This document shows positions 20,501-32,900 of a stretch of 64,000 nucleotides of DNA, piece by piece. The translations under genes and the position numbers were made by a program. The stretch comes from Euglena gracilis (lineage: Eukaryota > Euglenida > Euglenophyceae > Euglenales), in the NCBI GenBank assembly GCA_039621445.1, contig CP154956.1, positions 61,812,362-61,876,361 of the forward strand, read 5' to 3'. Each line of letters opens with the position of its first letter. Within the stretch, counting starts at the first letter, position 1. Below the pieces are notes generated by a model. It saw only the letters and a program-made list of their open reading frames with translations. It did not search any database and was not told the DNA's origin.

Positions 20501-23500
20501 GCGAAGTTCACCGTTTGAAAGTTCACCGGGGGGTCTAGGCAGCGGTGTCGGAACAATTTTTTCCCGGGGGGGGCGAGGAACTGACAAAATCTGGAGCACA
20601 TCCTTTTTTTTCCCGGCGCGAAACGCCGAGGAAAATTTTTTCTTGGCACAACCAAAATGTATTTTTTTCTGTCCTCCTGGCCTTCTGTCCTCCTTTTGAA
20701 GTCCAATGCCCCAAAAAAATGAAATAGAAAAGCAAACCCATGGGTAGAACCGCTTTGGAAACCTCCCAACTCAACCCAACTGTCGACTTTGCAACCTAGG
20801 GGGGGGGGTGGCAAAGAAGCCATTTTCTCACTTTGCGCAAAATTATTTGTTTCATTGAGGTTGACCCACAGAGTTTCCCCAAACTCGGCTGGTCAAGAAA
20901 ATGGAGGGAGGGGGACTCATGGGGAATTGGTTTGTATTCAAACAGCCCCCCCCTGCGGAAAAACATTGTCTTTTCACACGCTGCCTTTTGTGCAAACTGC
21001 AAAATGTCGCATACCACAGGGTCGCATACCATGGGGGTGGTTCGGTACACGGGGGGGGGGGAGGACGCGGGGGGGGGACGGGGGGGGGGGGGTGCGGGGG
21101 GGCCCTTGGCACAAGGGCACAAGGCGGGGGGGGCGGAGCCCCCCCCCGCCTAAGCCAAAGTGAGCCACAAAAACGACTTAACCCCGGAGTAGGTTGCCAA
21201 CATAGAAGGGATTTTGTTATTTGAGGGGGGGGGTGCGGAGGGGGGGGGGGAGCCCCCCCCGCCTATGCCAAAGTGAGCCACAAAAACGACTTAACCCCGG
21301 AGTATGTTGCCAACATAGAAGGGATTTTGTTATTTGAGGGGGGGGGGGGGGGGGCGGAGCCCCCCCCCCGCCTATGCCAAAGTGAGCCACAAAACGACTT
21401 AGCCCCCGAGTATGATGCCAACACAGAAGGGATTTTGTTATCTGAGGCTCGGATGGGGGTGGAGGGGGGAGTTTTCAGCCTGTCGTGATGCAGAATGCTT
21501 GCGTTTCTAAAGGATTTTCATGTAATCCCTGTTTCGTCATTGGTTTTTTACCCCTCCGGACCCCATCAAGGGCCCACCGACCCCCCCACCGACCAAAGAT
21601 TTCCATCTGAGGGTGTTCCTGTTGGTGTAAGGCACTTATTTGGACCCATCCGGACCATTTCCGGGTGGTTTGGACCCGCCACAGACCATTTTTATGACCA
21701 CTGACTAGCCACCGACTAGTTTGCATACAATTTTCTTCATAAAAAGTCGGCGAGACTGGCCCGTAACTACATTAGAGTGGGTGGTCGGCCGACCACCCAC
21801 TACACCCCCCCCCCCCACCCCCCATCTAGTCTCCGACTACCCCCGTCTCACCGACACCGGAGCTAACCACGCCCCTCCGACCCCCCTTTATTGTCCCACC
21901 GACCTGCCCCCGGGAGGCCCGACCGGACAATAAAGGGGGGGGGACAATAAAGGGGTACCAAAGGAATTTCATTGGCCGGGCCAAAAAAACCCCCCGTCGG
22001 CCGGGGCCCAGGGACAATAAAGGGGGGGGGACAATAAAGGGGGGGGGGTGGTAGCTGCCGACCAGGCCTAGTCGGCCGACCAGTTGGGTGGTCGGCCGAC
22101 TAGTCGGCCGACCACCCAGGACCCCCCCCCCCAGTCTACCGCCTAGAGCCCCCCCCCCCCTGTGCTTGGGATCCTTTGTTATTTGAGGGGGGGGGGTGCG
22201 GGGAGGCAGAGCCCCCCCCGCCCAAGTGACCCACAAAAACAACTGAGTTCTGTTTTCGCTGAGGGGGGGGGGCTTAAAAGTTCACAAAGGGGGGGGTATT
22301 GCGGGAAAATGGTGGTCGGCCCGACCTGGTCGGCCCGACCACCACAGGTCGGTCGACCACCACCACAGGTCGGCCCGACCATGGTCGGCCCGACCACCAC
22401 GACGGCGACCACCGGAAATCCGCACGGAGCCTCAAGAAGTGCAAGGGTTTTAAGGGAGGTGAAATGAGCATTTTCTCAAGGGCTTTATTTGGCCGCCAAA
22501 GGCGGCCGAGACAGTAATGGATTTTGCAATTTCATTTCTTAGAAATGTGGTTTTACTGGTCAGGTGGCTGCCGAAGGCAGCCGAGACGGTAACGCCCTTT
22601 GAACCATTGAAAATGGTATTGCAAAGAAAAATACCACACTCATGCCACAAAATTTTTTTCATTTCCAAAATCCCGGGGGGGGCGGCCGCCCCCCCGACCC
22701 CCCCTTGTGACACCTATGGGTCTGGGAGGGGACCCCTCCCCCTCTGCCTACCCCAGCAGTGAATTACACTGGTGAAGTTCACCACAAAAGCACTTTTTGG
22801 CCAAAAATGGCCAAAAGTGACATTTTGGGCAAGTTTTTGGAAACTTCGATAAATTTGCATGAACCATCAACCTCAAAATGACCATTTTGACAGGAAAAGG
22901 AGCAAAATTTCACCCCCAACCATCAAAATGGTGAAGTTCACCGGTGAACTTCACCGGTGAACTTCACCGCCGAAAGTACCCCCCCCCCCGGTGAACGTTC
23001 ACCGGGGGGTCCACAGCCCCCCACCCTCTGTATTGCCTAACCTCCATTCTCTGGTTAGGGGTTACTGGTTGCTGGCATCCTCGAGGGCGGCCGCGCGGGC
23101 GGCGCGTATCCTAAAATCGGTGATTTTCGGGTCCAAAAAGTGGTCATTTTTTGCCATTTTTGGGCCATTTTTGACCTAAAAAGTGCTTTTTTGGCCGCGC
23201 GGGTCCTAGGCGGTAGACTGGGGGGGGGGGGTCCTGGGTGGTCGGCCGACTAGTCGGCCGACCACCCAATTGGTCGGCCGACTAGGCCTGGTCGGCAGCT
23301 AGTCGGCGAGACAGGGGGGGGGGGGGTCCTGGGTGGTCGGCCGACTAGTCGGCCGACCACCCACTCTAATGTAGTTACGGGCCAGTTTCGCCGACTTTTT
23401 ATGAAGAAAATTGTATGCAAACTAGTCGGTGGCTAGTCGGTGGGCATAAAAATGGTCTGTGGCGGGTCCAAACCACCCGGAAATGGTCCGGATGGGGCCA

Positions 23501-26500
23501 AATAAGTGCCTTACACCAACAGGAACACCCTCAGATGGAAATTTTTGGTCGGTGGGGGGTCGGTGGGCCCTTGATGGGGTCCGGAGGGGTAAAAAACCAA
23601 TGACGAAACAGGGATTACATGAAAATCCTTTAGAAATGCAAGCATTCTGCATCAGGACAGGCTGAAAACTCCCCCCTCCACCCCCACCCGAGCCCAGATA
23701 ACAAAATCCCTTCTATGTTGGCAACATACTCAGGGGCTAAGTCGTTTTTGTGGCTCACTTTGGCATAGGCGGGGGGGGCTCCGCCCCCCCCGCACCCCCC
23801 CCCTCAAATAACAAAATCCCTTCTATGTTGGCAACATACTCCGGGGCTAAGTCGTTTTTGTGGCTCACTTTGGCATAGGCGGGGGGGGCTCCGCCCCCCC
23901 CGCACCCCCCCCCCCTCAAATAACAAAATCCCTTCTATGTTGGCAACCTACTCCGGGGTTAAGTCGTTTTTTGTGGCTCACTTTGGCATAGGCGGGGGGG
24001 GCTCTGCCCCCCCGCACCCCCCCCCTCAAATAACAAAATCCCTTCTATGTTGGCAATATACTTGGAGGGCTAAGTCCTTTTGTGCAAAATTTGACTTATA
24101 TTGACTTATATACAACGGATAGAGGTGTTCTTTTGCCAAAAGTGGCCCAAAATGGACATTTTCCCCCAATTTTTTTGCATATTGACCCCCGATTGGGGGG
24201 TTCTGGAGCCATTTGGGTGGGTTTTGACTGGTTTTGGGGTGATTTGGACAAAATTTTTTCTCAGGGGGGGGGCTTAAAAGTCGGCGAAACTGGCCCGTAA
24301 CTACATTAGAGTGGGTGGTCGGCCGACTAGTCGGCCGACCACCCAGGACCCCCCCCCCCCTGTCTCGCCGACTAGCTGCCGACCAGGCCTAGTCGGCCGA
24401 CCAATTGGGTGGTCGGCCGACTAGTCGGCCGACCACCCAGGACCCCCCCCCCCAGTCTACCGTTTCCCACTGGCCGCGCGCAAAGCGCGCGGCCCCCAAA
24501 TTTGCCATTTTATGTCCGAAAATGGTCATTTTTGGCCATTTTTGGGCCTCAAAAAAGTCGCGTTTTTTTCACAAAAATTTTTTTCTTGGCTATCCTAGGC
24601 ACAGTGGGGGGGTCCAGGGGGGGGGCGAGCGGCCGCGCAGGGGCCGCGCAGGGGGGGGGGGAGGGGGGGAGGTCCCGAACCCCCCCCCCCGAGCGGCGCG
24701 CCTAGCCTCCAAAGCTTTGCAATGTAGAAGCAATTGCGCCGTCAATCTCCCTTCAAGGCCATGTTCATCGTTGGTGGAGGCTGCATTCTTTTTTTACATG
24801 CCACCCAAAATTGTGCCAATTGCCTGATTGTGCGTGCCAAATTCCTGATTAATGAAAAGGTTCCCATTTTGAGAGACAAATGCCTAATCTGGGGGGCAAT
24901 GTGAGAATTTGGATTGGCAAATGCCTAATTTTGGGTAAATTTGGTGTAATCTCCCTGAATTAGGCATTTGCCACTCAAAGTTAGGATTTTGCTCCTCAAA
25001 AATAGGAATTGCCCACTAAATAAGGAATTTGCCCTTCAAAACTCGGAACTAGCACACCAAATTAGGCATTTGCAACGCAAAATTAGCACAAAAACATGAC
25101 CCGGTTACACCGAGAATTAGGCATTTGCCAACCCAAATTTGGACATCCCCCCCCAAAAATTAGGCATTTGCCGCTAAAAATTAAGAACCTTTTCATCAAT
25201 TGGGAATCTGCCATTCAAAATTAGGCATTTGCCACTCAAAATTAGGAATTTGCACATGAAATCAGGATTTGGTCCTCAAAATTAGGAATTGGCACACTGA
25301 ATTAGGAGTTTGACCCTCAAATTTCCGAACTGGCACACCAAATTAGGCATTTGCTACCCAAAGTTAGCGAAAGAAAATGACCAGGCTCCCGCCACGCCGT
25401 CGGCCAGCCATGTGCTCCCCCTAATAGTAGGAATTGGCACCCAAATTGGGAATCAAAATTGCCAAAAATGTGTGATAAATTCCAAATTTGATCTATTTTT
25501 GGACACAAAAATTCTAAAAATAGGTCACATGTGACGTTGTGAGGTCACACTGGTCACACGTGACCCGTAAATGGGCGTAAATTGTCCCCCCCCCAAAATC
25601 CCCCCCTGAAATTTGGGGATTTTCCTGGTTTTGCAAAAGGCTCCGAAACGGGCGAAACCCCCCCCCTTCAGCCCATTTTTTTTGTCCATTGAACCATCCT
25701 CGGCATGTATCTATCAATAAGACCCACCGCCCTGAACAGAGGCCCTTTATTTGACCCCCCCCCTTAATTGAGCATTTGGGTCCGGGGCAATTTTTTTTTC
25801 ATGCGCCGAAGGCGCCGAAAATTTTTTTTGCCCTATTTCTAAAGGAATTTTTAACCAGGGTGTGACGTAGAGCTGAGCTCTTTGATAGCCCAGCCCGGCC
25901 CGGGAAAAACGCTCAAAAACAGTTGTTCTGGGTGCGGGAGGCCAAAAAGCATCGTTTTGAGGCAAAATTTTTTTTTTCGATTTTAGACGACTTTCTTGAC
26001 TCGGTTTTGACCCAAAGTCAATGGGTTGGCGGCCCAAAACGGGATGCGGCCGGTCGAAAAACGCTCATTTCCCGGTCTGGGAGGCGAAAAAACATCGTTT
26101 TGGGGCAAAAAAATTTTTTCGATTTTTTTCGACTTTTTTGACCCGGTTTTGACCCAAAGTGAATGGGTTGACACCCCAAAACGGGGCGCCGGCGGGTGGA
26201 AAAACGCTCATTTTTGGCTCAAAAACAGTTTTTCTTGGTCCGCGAGGCCAAAAAACATCGTTTCGGGCAAAAAAAATTTTTTCGATTTTTTTTCGACTTT
26301 TTTCACCCGGTTTTGACCCAAAGTCAATGGGTCGGCAGCCCAAAACGGGGCGCTTGCGGGTCGAAAAATGCTCATTTTTGGCTCGAAAACACTTTTTTCG
26401 GGTCCGGGAGGCCAAAAAACATGGTTTTGGGCAAAAAAAATTTTTTGAATTTTTTTGACTTTTTGACCCAAAAATGGCTAAGTCCACCGGCCAGGGGGGG

Positions 26501-26870
26501 GGGGGCATCCAGGGGGGGGGCATGGGGGGGTCCGGGTCGGAAAAATTTTTTTCGCTCAAAAACATTTTTTTTGATGTTCTGAAGTGAAAAAAAGTGTTTT
26601 TGAGCGAAAAAAATTTTTTCAAAATTTTGGGTCCCGACCTGCCATCCGACCCCCCCTCGCCCAGCCGCCCTGACGGCGCGCGATGGGGAACCCGAACACC
26701 CAAAACTGGCCAAAATCGCACAACCAGGCCCCGGGAACCCCAAAAAACGGTCAAAACCCCCCCCCTAAACGTAATGTTTGACCCCCAGTTTGGGTCCCAA
26801 CTCCCCGTCTAGCCCGAGATACGGCCAATTTACGGTTTCGGGCCCTGAATGGGCCAAAACTGGCAAAACA

Positions 26871-26901
<31 letters not shown>

Positions 26902-29900
26902 AAAAAAAAAAAAAGAAAAAAAAAAGACACAAAACCCCCAAAACGGCCGTATCTCGGGCTAGGCAAGGAGTTGGCCCAAACCGCGCATACCGATCGATAG
27001 GGCGTTCCAAGGTCGTCAAATAAGGTCGCCATCACTTTTCCTCAACTCCGCAGTGTTTTCGAGATATTTTGAAATTTTCGATTTTTGGACCCCAGCCCGG
27101 CCGCGGTCGCGCCCCCGCGGGGGTCCCCGAATACCCAAAAATGGCCCAAAATGGCACAACCAGACCCCGGGAACCCCAAAAAACGGTCAAAACCCCCCCC
27201 TAAACCTAACGATTGACCCCCTGGTTTGGGCTCCAACTCCCCGTCTAGCCCGAGATACGGGCAAATTACGGTTTCGGGCCCCGAACGGGCCCGAAATGGC
27301 CAAAACTGGCCAAACTGGCCCAAAGCCCCAAAACGGCCGTATCTCGGGCTAGGCGGGGAGTTGGCCCAAACCGCGCATACCGATCGATCGGGCGTCCCAA
27401 AGTTGAGGAATGACGTCCTCTTTACTTTTTTGCAACTCCCCAGCGTTTTCGAGATATTTTGAAATTATCGATTTTTTGACCCCAAAATGACCCTGCAATT
27501 TCCCCGGAAAAAAAAACGGTAGACAACTTTTTTGCTCGGGCCATATCTCCGGACTGGCGGGGAGTTACGGGTAACCGAAATGCTCTGGAGAAACTAGGGA
27601 ACCTCTCCTAACCTATAGGCTATTCACTTTGGGGGCCCGGAAATCCAATCACATCGATAATCCTCGGGTGGCTGGACCTACCCAGGGGGGGGCGGGGGGG
27701 GGCGGGGGGGCGGGGGGGGGGGGGGGCGGGGGGCGGGGGCGGGTGGGGGCGCTCTTACTCTAAAGAGATAAGAGCTCAGCGACCCCCCCTTATTTGACCC
27801 CCCCCTTATTTGAGCATTTGGGGGATGCTTTGGCCCGTGGTGTGCTCAAATAAAGGGGGGGGTGGTATGGTTGGCTGCCATTCTGCCCCCAAATAAAACC
27901 AAGTTTTGAACGGCTGAGCTCTAAATGAGATTTGCACATACCACCCCCCTCTAAATGAGGCCCCCCCCTTGTCGGTTCTGGAACCCCAAAGGGCTCATGG
28001 GGGGGCTCATTTTGAGGGGGGGTCATGGTAATGGAAGAGCGAAAAGACCAGCATTGCAAATTTCGCGTAATTTATAGTTTACAAACTACATACATGCAAT
28101 TTACAATAACTTTTTGTAATTTTTCAGCAATTTCTGAAATGTTGACAATTTAGCTCGATGTTTTTGCCCAAAAACATCGTTTCGGGCCAAAATATTTTCA
28201 ATTTTTTTTCGACTTTTTTGACCCGTTTTTTGACCCAAACTCCATGGGTTTCGGGCCAAAAAATGGGGGGGCGGGGGGTTGGAAAACGCTCATTTTGGGC
28301 TCAAAAACATTTTTTCCGGGTCTGGGAGGCCATCGGACAAAATTTTTTTCGATTTTTTTTGACTTTTTTTGACCCAAGGGGTCGAAAAAAAGCTCATTTT
28401 CGGCTCGAAAACCGCTTTTCCGGGTCCAGGAGGTAGGGTGGTGACTGAAATTTCCGGCCCCTGAAATTTCAGGAAATTTCACGATTTTTTACTTTTCTTT
28501 CCGACCACTTTTCACGAATGTCAACACCATACCAGGAGGCCAAATGACATCATTTCATGCAAAAAAATTTTTTCGATTTTTTGGACCTTTTTTACCCAAA
28601 ATGACCGAAAACGGCAAGTTACCATGCCCCCCCCATATAAGACCCCCCTTGGGAGCCAAAATCCTAGGGGGGGTCTTATATGGGGGGGGTCGGTCCCGGC
28701 CAAAGGGCCTGCCTTCGGCCGGCCAGGGGGGGAGGTCTTATATGGGGGGCATGGTAAAGCAGGCCAAAACTGTACCAAATACCCCCCCCCCATATTGTCC
28801 CTCGGCCCCGGCCGACGGGGGGTTTTTTTGGCTCGGCCAATGAAATTCCTTTGGTACCCCCATCAAGGCCGGTTTGAAGTTGTGGGTGAAGAACAGAGAT
28901 TGAAGTTGAAGTGAAGTGAAGTGAAGTTGAAGTTTTAGAACTTCTTCAACATTTCTCCTGATGCTTGAAACTTTCCCATGCAAGTTTCACCATGACCGAT
29001 GCACCCCCTACAAAGAAATTGTGCTTTGCCAATGGCTAGCAAGCGTAGAAGATTGAAGATGTACACAGATATTTCCATACCCCATATAAGTCCCCCATAT
29101 GTTCATTTATCTCATTTCTGATCATCTTTTTGGGGGGGGCTTTTTAATCCAATACGGCAGAACTGTGCTTTCTTGGCCGTGCAGTGCCTCTTTTTTGTGC
29201 CAACCAACTCCTTGTCGTGGGTTCAACCAAGAAAGGGAAAAAAGATTGCATTTGGAGGCGGATGATCCACCCGAAATCGCACCGTAATTGCACGATGCTG
29301 CCCCGTCTTTTTGGCAAATCTGGCCTTCTCTTCCCAAAAACCAGTTTTCAGGGCACCATGAATTGAAGCCTTTTTGTTTGTGTTTGCTTCCATGGAGAGG
29401 AAAGGATTGAAAGTGAACAGATGTTGAACAGATGTTGAAGTTGAAGTGAGGTTGAAGTTTAATTTCTTCTTCTAACTTCTTTCCAGCCCTGCCCCCATAT
29501 TGCCCCCCCCCATATTGTCCGGTCGGGCCTCCCGGGGGGAGGTCGGTGGGACAATAAACCGGCGTTTGAGACGCCGGGTTCAGGACAGAACCGGCGTCCC
29601 CCCCCACGGGTTTTCCGGACGCCGGTTCTGTCTTAAAACCCGGCGTTAGGAACGCCGGTTTTGTCCAAAACCCGGCGTCCGGTTTTCATTCCTAAAAATG
29701 TCACCAAAAGTGCCCAAAAGTGGCCCTAAGGTGCTGGTATGACTGTTTCAACCATCTAGGACAATGAATTTTGTCATTTGGGGACCAGTGGGGTGGGTAT
29801 CCAAATTGGTGAAAATTGGCCCAGATTTGGAAATAGAGTACCGTGCGGCGTGGAAAGATCTCATGAGCACCGCTGGTCGTCTGTTGAAAAGAGCTTTCGA

Positions 29901-32900
29901 TCGAGGGGTAACTTGGAACCCTAACGTTGCACGCAGCCCGAGATATGCTCGCGATCGTCGGATCGGCCAGAATCTGAGTCGAAATTTGTGCTAATTTTCA
30001 GTGATTTTTGGTTTAAGTTGCTGAATAAACCTTACAGAAACGTTTTTTCTCTTCGAATCAACCACCTGAGGGGTCCTGGGGGGCACCAGAGTTGTGAAAT
30101 TAGGATTTCCCAGTCACAGAAAATAAGAGATCCAGGCGGCGTGGCTGAATTTGGTGGTGATCGCCAGTCGTCTGATGATAAGAGCTTTCGATTGAGGGGT
30201 GAGTTTGTCCCTCGACTATTGACACAGCCAGAAATACCCTCGCGATCGCCGGAATTTGGTGAAATGCAAAGTGGCGTGACATTGCAGATTAGTGGTTGGA
30301 AATTGGTCCTGGGAGTGCCCTTTGACCGAAGGGTGGGGACGCCGGTTCTGTCCTGAACCTGGCGTCTCTAAAACGCCGCTTTAAACAAGGGGTGGCGGAC
30401 GCCGGTTCTGTCCAAAACCCGGCGTTCCGGACGCCGGGTTTTGGACAGAACCGGCGTCCGCCACCCCTTTTTTGTAGTAAAGGGGGGGGTAGCCAAAATT
30501 GGCCGAAAATGGTTGTAATTTGGGCTATGCGGGTTGCGTCAAAAATACTGTTAGATAGGGCATTTTCAGCGCTTCAATTTCGGTCTCCGGACATTTCCTT
30601 TGATTCCCCACCATTTTCAAGAAATTTCAGAAAACCCGATTTTTTGACGCAAAAACGACCAAAAACGGTGGCCACAAGCCTGCCGCGCTGTTTGGGCTGT
30701 AAATTGGCCATATTTCGGGCTAGGTGGGGAGTTGCGGGGAAATAAAAATAACGTTAGGAAGGGCATTTTAAGTGCTTTAATTTAGGTCTCCGGACATTTC
30801 CTTTGATTCCCCACCATTTTCAAGAACTTTCAGAAACATCGATTTTTTGAGCCATATATGACCCCCCCTCAGGAGCCAAAATCCCAGGGGGGGTCTTATC
30901 CCCCCCCCCCCCCTACCCCCCCCCCTCCCTTTGTCCACGACCATTTACCTGCAACCTATGACCAGGGGGGGTGGTCGTACGCCCCCCATCACCTGCAACC
31001 TGTGACCGGGGGGTGGTCATTATAAAGGGGGAAAAGACTCACGCACAGCGAAAAAGCGGAGAAAAATCATAAAGGAGGTAAGCCCAAACACAGCGGCTGC
31101 TCCTGAGGGGGTGTCATGAACGACAGCGCCAGACTGCTGCTGTGTAAATGCTACACCGAAGGGGTGCGGGGCAGGCACTATTCCGCGGGCACGGTATAGA
31201 AGCCTTTCTTCCGGCGATAACAATTTTCAGGATAAAATCCCCATCGAACAGATCTTTTGTGAGGTAAAGGTTCCCGTTGAAAACGTGTGCCAAACCCTAA
31301 ATTCCACGTGTTGCTTTTGCAAACAACACCACCTTTTTGGGATCTGGCTCTGACGTTGCCGGGGGGCGGAACATAGCAGCTGTAGCGGGGGAGGTGGGAA
31401 ATCTACCGCTTGGTAAAACCGTCAAAAAAATTTTTTTGCAACCTGCAACCCATGACCAGGGGGGGGTGGTCGTACGCCCCCCATTACCTGCAACCTGTGA
31501 CCGGGGGGGTGGTCATTATAAAGGGGTGGTCGTTGGACAAAGGGGAGGGGGGGCACATGAGGGGGTCATGGTAACGGCCGAAAACGGCCAAGTCGCAAGC
31601 CTGCCGCACTGTTTTTGGGCTGTAAATCGGCCATATTTCGGGCTAGGCGGGGAGTTGCGGAGAAATCAAAATACGGTTGAATAGGGCATCCTAAGGGCTT
31701 CAATTTTGGTCTCCGGACATTTCCTTTTGCTTCATTTCCGAGAAACGTTGAAAACATCGATTTTTTGACCCCGAAAACAGCCCAAAATGGCCCCAAAAAT
31801 GGGCCAAAATTGGTTGAAAAATGGACACAAAGAGTTGTGGGGAAAGTAAACCATGGTTGGATAGGGCATTCCAAGGGCTTCATTTTTGCTCTCCGGACAT
31901 TTTATTTGATTTTGTCGAGATGTTTTGAATAATAATAATAAATTCGATTTTTTGACCCAAAAGCGGCCCAAAAAACACCCCAAAATGGCCGTTTGGGGCC
32001 GCAAAAGCGCGCCAAAACACGGGCCAAGCGTGTCGGCGGCCAAAATAGCGAACGGGGGGTGATAGAGGGCCTCCAGGGGTACATTTCGTGAGTGGGACAT
32101 TTCTGGAAATAATGTACGTTTTCTCGAGATATTTTGGAAAAATCAATTTTTGACCTATTTTTGGACCGGCGAAATGGCAGTCGGAAGAGGGGGAGCGGGC
32201 CAATCCTACCCAATTTGGACCCCTTCGCAGGTGAATAACTCGGGCTTGGTGGGGAGTTGGGGGTCAAACGGAGGTGATTCGGAAACTAGAAATCCAGTCG
32301 CTCGAGACTGAAAAAAAAATACAGGAACGGAGCCGGGATCATGGTGATGATCTGCCGGTTCCCGAGGTGGCCCCGATGGGGGGGGGGCGGGGGTTCACCC
32401 CCCCTTTTTGCCCAGGGATACCACAGCCCCCCTTATTTGACCCCCAAATGCTCAATTAAGGGGGGCGGACCGTAATCGACCATTGTGACACACTGTGCCA
32501 TGTGTGGTCTGAGGTTAGAACATTGAGCACTTTCCAGAGCTGGAGGTTGCATAACAGCCCCTGTGGAGCCAAGTGCCACAGCTGGTGTTGGGACACTGTA
32601 CAGCATTGGGGGCACGGAGGGGGCGCTCACAATACAGACACAGCGCGAACATTGAGACCCCCCATCCTCGGACTCAGACTCAGATGAGCTTCATATTGGT
32701 TGGTGGCCTCATCAGGCAAATTCACTAGACGTACATCATGCTGATCCATTGTGTCCAACACAGCCAAGGCTTCAGATTGTCCCTCAATGGCCATATGTGA
32801 CGCAGGACGGACAGGGACAGGTGGGGACGGACACGGACAGGCAGGTGGGGCAGAACAAGGGACGGCGATTGTGGCGCTGTGGCAGGGGTGAAGATCAACT

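Noticed and set aside
26065-26754. 229-codon - strand ORF
   Set aside because: It runs through the 140-150-bp tandem repeat and poly-F/K tracts, and overlapping frames are equally open. There is no splice or family support.
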